Under the pieces are notes generated by a model. It did not search any database and had not been told where the DNA came from. It was given only the letters and a program-made list of their open reading frames with translations. Shown one piece after another: positions 59,006-64,000 of a stretch of 64,000 nucleotides of DNA (positions are counted from its first letter, which is position 1; the number at the start of each line of letters is the position of its first letter). A program made the position numbers and the translations under genes. Source of the stretch: Epiperipatus broadwayi (lineage: Eukaryota; Onychophora; Udeonychophora; Euonychophora; Peripatidae); contig JAQFVV010012405.1 in NCBI GenBank assembly GCA_028023455.1, forward strand, positions 9,877,923-9,941,922. Direction: 5' to 3'.

Positions 59006-60667
59006 CCCTTTGAGACTGAAAACCGCTTTTTTACGCATTAAAAAGTTTGCAATTTCAACCGCAATAGCGTGCAAACCGTATACGTCACAGTTACGCTTTT
59101 TTTTCTTTCTCTTCGCCATTTTTCTATCTTTTTGTACGTCTAAAAATTTTTTCTGTGCGATGAAAATTAGATTTTTTATAGCAATTTTTGTAAAGTACAT
59201 TATTAAAATTTTGTAATTTTTTTTATCTTTCTAGATTTTATCAACCGATTAAAAAAATATACGGAGAAAACAATTATTTTCGCCGCTAAACATAATTACG
59301 TTTCTAACGAACTTTTCTGTTGATGTGTTTGATTTTGAGGTTTCGTATTCCCCATTACCTGTAAGTATTCAACATTCATCATCATCATCTCCCACTAATA
59401 TATAATAATTGCTTGTAATTCCTTTGGGTTATTTATTTTATTTTATTTACTGTTTTTATACATTTCATTGTAGATAAGTTTTTATTCATTTTATAGCATA
59501 CTTTGCTATTATGGTTTGCTATGTAATAATGCATAATTTAACTCACTCTTACCCTCATGATATTCCAATAATGTAGTAATTATTTTACATGATAACTTAG
59601 AATTTACTATGTTTTTATTCATTTCATTGTAGATAACTTTTTATTCATTTTATAGATTTTGCAGATAACTTTTTATTCATTTGATAGCATACTTTGCTAT
59701 TATGGTTTGCTATGTAATAATGATAATTTAGCTCACTCTTACCCTCATGATATTCCAATAATGTAGTAATTATTTTTTACATGCATAACTTAGAATTTAC
59801 TACATTTTTATTCGTTTCATTGTAGATAAGTTTTTATTCATTTTATAGCATACTTTGCTATTATGGTTTGCTATGTAATAATGCATAATTTAGCTCACTC
59901 TTACCCTCATGATATTCCAATAATGTAGTAATTATTTTTTACATGCATAACTTAGAATTTACTACGTTTTTATTCATTTCATTGTAGATAACTTTTTATT
60001 CATTTTATAGCATACTTTGCAGATAACTTTTGATTCATTTGATAGCATACTTTGCTATTATGGTTTGCTATGTAATAATGCATAATTTATCTCGCCCCAC
60101 CCCTGATTTTTCAATAATATAGTCATTATTTTTTACCTCCATAACTTAGAATTTACTAAAGTTATTACTGTTATTTTTTTTTTGATCCTCACTAAAACCT
60201 TGCATTTCTAATAGATATCCCGCATAGAGGGCCTAGAAAAACAACTGCTTGCAAAAATAGAACATATAGAGTGTCAAGCATAAAAAAGAAATTGAAATGG
60301 TCCCTTTTGCCACATTAACAACAATCTGTAACTCAGGTAGGTATGTTATATATTATTTTTTCTGATTTTATGATGAATGTGATGAAGCTGTCTATGAAAT
60401 TGTATTTTAGGTATATCTTTCAAAATTGAGAGTTTGTGAACCAATGTAAAAATAAAGATATTTAAAAATGTGAATAATCTCCTTTCTTTAATTATTTTTT
60501 TGTGGTAATGACTATTTTATCAGCTTCATTACATTCTTTCATATTTGCACTTTCTAAAAATGTATATATATTTGTTATTTATTGTAATAAATTAGACATT
60601 TCATTTAAAATTGTATGTCCTGTAATTTTTTCTGTGAATTCAAAATGGCCGTTCAGGTCTCTAGGGG
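59006..60667. mobile_element. piggyBac-type element, 1.66 kb, carrying a minisatellite
   Basis: The left end CCCTTTGAGACTGAAAACCG matches the reverse complement of the right end (CCCCTAGAGACCTGAACGGC) with few mismatches. TTAA follows the right end (60668-60671), and TGAA, one change from TTAA, precedes the left (59002-59005). These are piggyBac superfamily features. No transposase domain can be read, and about 700 bp of the interior are occupied by a tandem repeat. The pair of opposing ~70-codon ORFs at 58988-59216 lies in the left terminus and is probably spurious. Confidence 0.75.
59450..60170. repeat. Four-copy tandem repeat of ~160-195 bp
   Basis: Each unit contains TTCATTGTAGATAA(G/C)TTTTT, CATACTTTGCTATTATGG and ACCCTCATGATATTCCAATA followed by ATGTAGTAATTA. 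Units begin at about 59455, 59615, 59810 and 59970. Two units hold an extra internal duplication of the TGCAGATAACTTTTTATTCATTT piece, which explains the variable length. The last unit is the most diverged. Confidence 0.85.
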
Positions 60668-60679
60668 TTAAAATCTATA

Positions 60680-61872
60680 TTTTTATATTTAAAGACATTT
60701 TCTAATTAATCAATTAACAATAATCCTGTCAACACTGATTTTGTTTATTTTTAAAAATAAAAAGAAAGAAAATTGTAATCCGTAAATATAGAATTTGATA
60801 ATTGATTCATATTTTTTTAAGAAAAAATAAATTACTTTGATTAACTATAAAATGAAAAAATAATAATTTTAATTCATATCATTTATATATTGTTTTTATG
60901 TTACACATAATCTTAATGTATTTTAATCAAGGAATTTCTTTTATTATTGTGAAATTAAAATGTGTAAACCTCAGTGTGCATATATACACACACACATGTA
61001 AGATTTTAATCAAATTTTGTTTTATATAATGATTGAAATATATTCATTAAATGTTTTGCACATCTCTCAATGAGTGTCATATAGACATGTATAGGTAAAA
61101 TGTAATCTTTTATAGTATTTTTATACAACTTAAAACTTTAATCATTTATTTTATTATTTTATAACAATTCAAATATGTCTAGAAATTATAATGTCACATG
61201 TGTGTCAGATAGACATGTATAGGTAAATTTTAATGATTTATAATATTTTATATAACTTAAAATATTTATAATTATATTGTGACTATTCAAATATGTCCAG
61301 AAATTATACACTATGTATGTGTGTGGATATATATAGGTGTTTTATATGAACATATATGTAAATCACAAAGTAATGTAACGGTACAGTCCTTTTCAGTTAA
61401 TTAAAAAAGTCGCATCTAACTATAGTCAGACTTAAGGTCTTCATATAGAATGTCATGGATGAATTGGTGTAATTGTAATCTAAAATTGAATCCATATTAA
61501 TCAAGATAATTTTAAATCAAACTATTCAATACTGATGCAACCTAGACTAATTCATCCAATCTACACCTCTGTTGATGGTTCGTTATGCTCAGAATTTGAA
61601 CTCAGGGCAGATATTGCATTTAACTCTCTTCAGGCATTACCATAAATATTCCATAGTAGTAATTAATTCAATTAATTATTTTATAAATAATTTATTTACA
61701 GTATTAAGATGTTAAATTGATATGATATATATGTGAGAGTATGTGTATTCAACAACATTTTGTTTCATAAAATAACTAAATAAATCAAACAAATAAAAGA
61801 CCTCCTTGAATTTAAAACAAACTTTAACATATTTATTAATGAATAACAATATAACTGGATTTGATATAGCTA
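60680..61872. other. AT-rich DNA, no gene recognised
   Basis: A diverged ~130-bp tandem duplication is at about 61065-61315 (ATAGACATGTATAGGTAAA and AAATATGTC(T/C)AGAAATTATA occur twice). 61380-61640 is GC-richer and unassigned. Confidence 0.5.
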
Positions 61873-64000
61873 AAAAAAATGTATATATATATTTTTATTT
61901 ATTATAACATGTGCTTGTGTATATTTCTACTATTTATAACATTAAGTTAAATAGTACCTTCCCCTCTTCCCATAATAGTAATATACATCATAACACTAAC
62001 ACATTTTAATAATTTATAAATTAATGATCAACAATTTTAGGATTTCAAAATTATAATATTACTAACTAAGTCTTAAATTTAATATTGTATGTATTGATGA
62101 TCCTTGTCAAGCAATTCCAATTTATAAATAACCCTTCTATGTGTGGTCATATTATGAAATAAAAGCCTTTCATCCAAGGATGTTAGTAATACACACAAAG
62201 AACAGTAAACAAATATTATTATATTATTTAAATTAGTATGTTTTTACATAAATAGGTCCAATATGAAGAAAGTAAAATCTTAACTTCATATCGAGTTTGT
62301 ATTAAGTTTAACATGATCAATGTAGCTTTTCTTAAAAAGAAGATTTACATTTTATTAAATAAAAAAAAAGTTTAATATAATGATCTCATATTTCTCTTCA
62401 TCTAAATAATTTTCTTGAATAAAGTATTTTCAGCATAAATGATTTTTGGAGACAAAGAAAATAATATTTAGATGTCAAAAGTATATAGCACACAAATATA
62501 ATCTGAGATGTTGAATCAGATGATATTGTCCCATTCCCTTCCATGATGAGGCCAAGAATGTTTATCAATAATATAGTTCTAAGTTCTCTATTTATCAACC
62601 ATTGCAGGGGGATTCAAAATATTCTATTGTTTAAAATGCCTCCTATTTTGTGGAGTTGGCATCTTCTTCTCCAGTTTACTTGGCTATCAATTGAATCTTC
62701 ATTGAAAATTATATCTGTAAAATACATATATAATTTAGGCATTTTGTAGGAATAAACAATTATATTAATTCTGGTTAAAACATTAGCATTTCATCCTATA
62801 ACAAGTGGTACTTAGCAACAATGCATTTTTAATAATTCTTGTCTTCTTAAAGTATTTGAATTTCAATATTTATGTTTTTGAATAAATTTCTCTTCGCTAG
62901 AATTTCAGTTTATAAATATTATTTTAAATTTACGTGATTAATAAACGAAAGTATATAGACAATTTTGTTCGGAAAATATAAATAATAATATTAAAGAGTA
63001 ATTTATTTACCCCTTTTATTATATGAAATTGGATTTCTTTTATAATTAAATTTTTTATCACGAAGAAATTATTTAAAGTTATTAATCCATCTTCTTTTGA
63101 TATGTTTGGAATTCGAACACAGCAGAACAAATGGGTGTAGTAATTAGTTTTTTAGCAAAAGTTAGGATTAAACTTTAAATTATTTGATTTAGGTTTTATA
63201 CTGGAATCGACTTCTGGATTTGTTTTTCATGATTTAATATGCTCCTATTATTGAAATAATTATAACTTATAAATGAATTCTAAATTCTATTTCTTTTGTT
63301 TTAGTTGCTAAGATGCCATATTGGCCTGAGTTTATCTCCATGTCTACATCTTGATTAATAATGTTAGTTAAAATAATTCATATATATATATGAAAAAGAA
63401 TTATTTTAATATTTAATTTAATTAGCAACTATTTAAGTAACTATTTATCTAACTTAAGATTTTAATGCTTGAGTTAAATATATATACAAACAATAAATTT
63501 ACTTATTATAAACTTATACTTATACTTTTATTTTGTTTATGTTTTGATCTTGTATATAAATAAATTAAATTATATAAAAATATTTGCATTAAAGTGTATA
63601 TGTGGAGATTTATTATAAGTAATATATATGAATATATGAAGCAATGCAAAAAAAGTAAAGGAGAAGATATAAGAATATTCTTGGATGAAAGGCTTTTTAT
63701 TTCATAATATGCCACACATAGAGGGGATTATTTACAAATTGGAATTGCTTGACAAGGATTGTACAATTTAAACCATCATCGATACATACAGTATTAAATT
63801 TAAAACTTAGTTAGTTAATAATATTATAATTTTGAAATCCTAAAATGGTTAATCATTATTTTATAAATTATTGAAATGTGTTAGTGTTACGATGTATATT
63901 ACTATTATGGGAATAGGGGAAGGTACTATTTAACTTAATGTTATAAATAATAGAAATATATACAAACATGTGTTATAGTAAAAAAAAAATATTTTTTTTT
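61873..64000. mobile_element. Element bounded by ~300-bp inverted arms, running off the window
   Basis: The left arm 61873-62182 (through AGTACCTTCCCCTCTTCCCA, CATAACACTAACACATTT, GATCCTTGTCAAGCAATTCC and AAGCCTTTCATCCAAGGATG) is inverted at 63685-64000 (TTGGATGAAAGGCTTTTTAT through GGAATTGCTTGACAAGGAT to GGGGAAGGTACTATTTAAC), with high similarity. About 1.5 kb lies between, with no recognisable transposase. The arm may extend past 64000. It is a long-TIR DNA element or an inverted pair of one repeat. Confidence 0.75.
63585..63680 (+). repeat. Second copy of the sequence next to the 40-kb hairpin
   Basis: GCATTAAAGTGTATATG, ATTATAAG(T/C)AATATATATGA and a GCAAAAAAAGTAAAGGAGAAGA block match 40400-40480. 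Here it lies immediately inside the right arm of the 62-64 kb inverted repeat. Confidence 0.75.

Noticed and set aside
58988-59216. Opposing ORFs as a sense/antisense gene pair
   Set aside because: Both lie in the terminus of the piggyBac-type element and have simple Phe/Lys-rich composition.
61540-61640. tRNA-derived SINE on the minus strand (GAGTTCAAATTCTG as a B box)
   Set aside because: There is no convincing A box at the right distance and no acceptor stem.

Overview
The window looks like intergenic or intronic DNA from an AT-rich invertebrate metazoan. The base composition is roughly 70% A+T by eye. There are long triplet microsatellites, no gene-dense coding, and a mix of decayed Ty3/gypsy LTR elements, an APE-type non-LTR element, and hAT, piggyBac and mariner/pogo-type DNA elements. 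A mollusc would fit, but nothing here fixes the taxon, and the conserved 3' motif typical of coleoid cephalopod SINEs was not seen. I found no intact host gene. The open frames are short, and those I recognise are transposon fossils or microsatellites.

Layout: 1-5.3 kb is mostly low complexity. It has two higher-GC patches with unexplained minus-strand open frames (3.25-3.5 kb and 4.1-4.3 kb). 5.3-12.1 kb is an old Ty3/gypsy element (element A) with two divergent LTR-like flanks and a recognisable RNase H tail/integrase fossil; its right LTR is split by a piggyBac-type element with TTAA target duplications. 15.5 kb carries a 163-bp ATA microsatellite. 16.4-20 kb holds a fold-back element, a 410-bp duplication, a tRNA-Val-like sequence, a hAT MITE with a perfect 8-bp target duplication, and the end of a second hAT. 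20.5-27.6 kb is a long gypsy element (element B) with gag, RT (YFDD), RNase H and integrase (D,D35E) still readable through stops and frameshifts, and with an unusual series of internal tandem duplications. 32.6-35.5 kb is a decayed APE/RT LINE. 35.5-46.7 kb is mostly unannotatable, apart from a hairpin, another fold-back copy, a triplet repeat and a minisatellite with a two-unit higher-order pattern.

46.7-48.6 kb has an LTR of the element B family split by a ~580-bp near-perfect palindrome, followed by an opposite-strand relative of that LTR. 51.7-57.1 kb has a tRNA-like SINE, an 848-bp pogo-like element with TA duplications, further fold-back elements and a 52-bp-arm hairpin. 59.0-60.7 kb is a piggyBac-type element carrying a minisatellite. 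61.9-64.0 kb is bounded by long (~300-bp) inverted arms that run to the window edge.

These parts do not form a pathway. They record nested transposition. The most distinctive observation is one repeat family (P) that occurs as a head-to-tail tandem pair inside element B and as a head-to-head palindrome inside a second LTR of the same retrotransposon family. The next most distinctive is a fold-back family with variable centres present in at least four paired copies.
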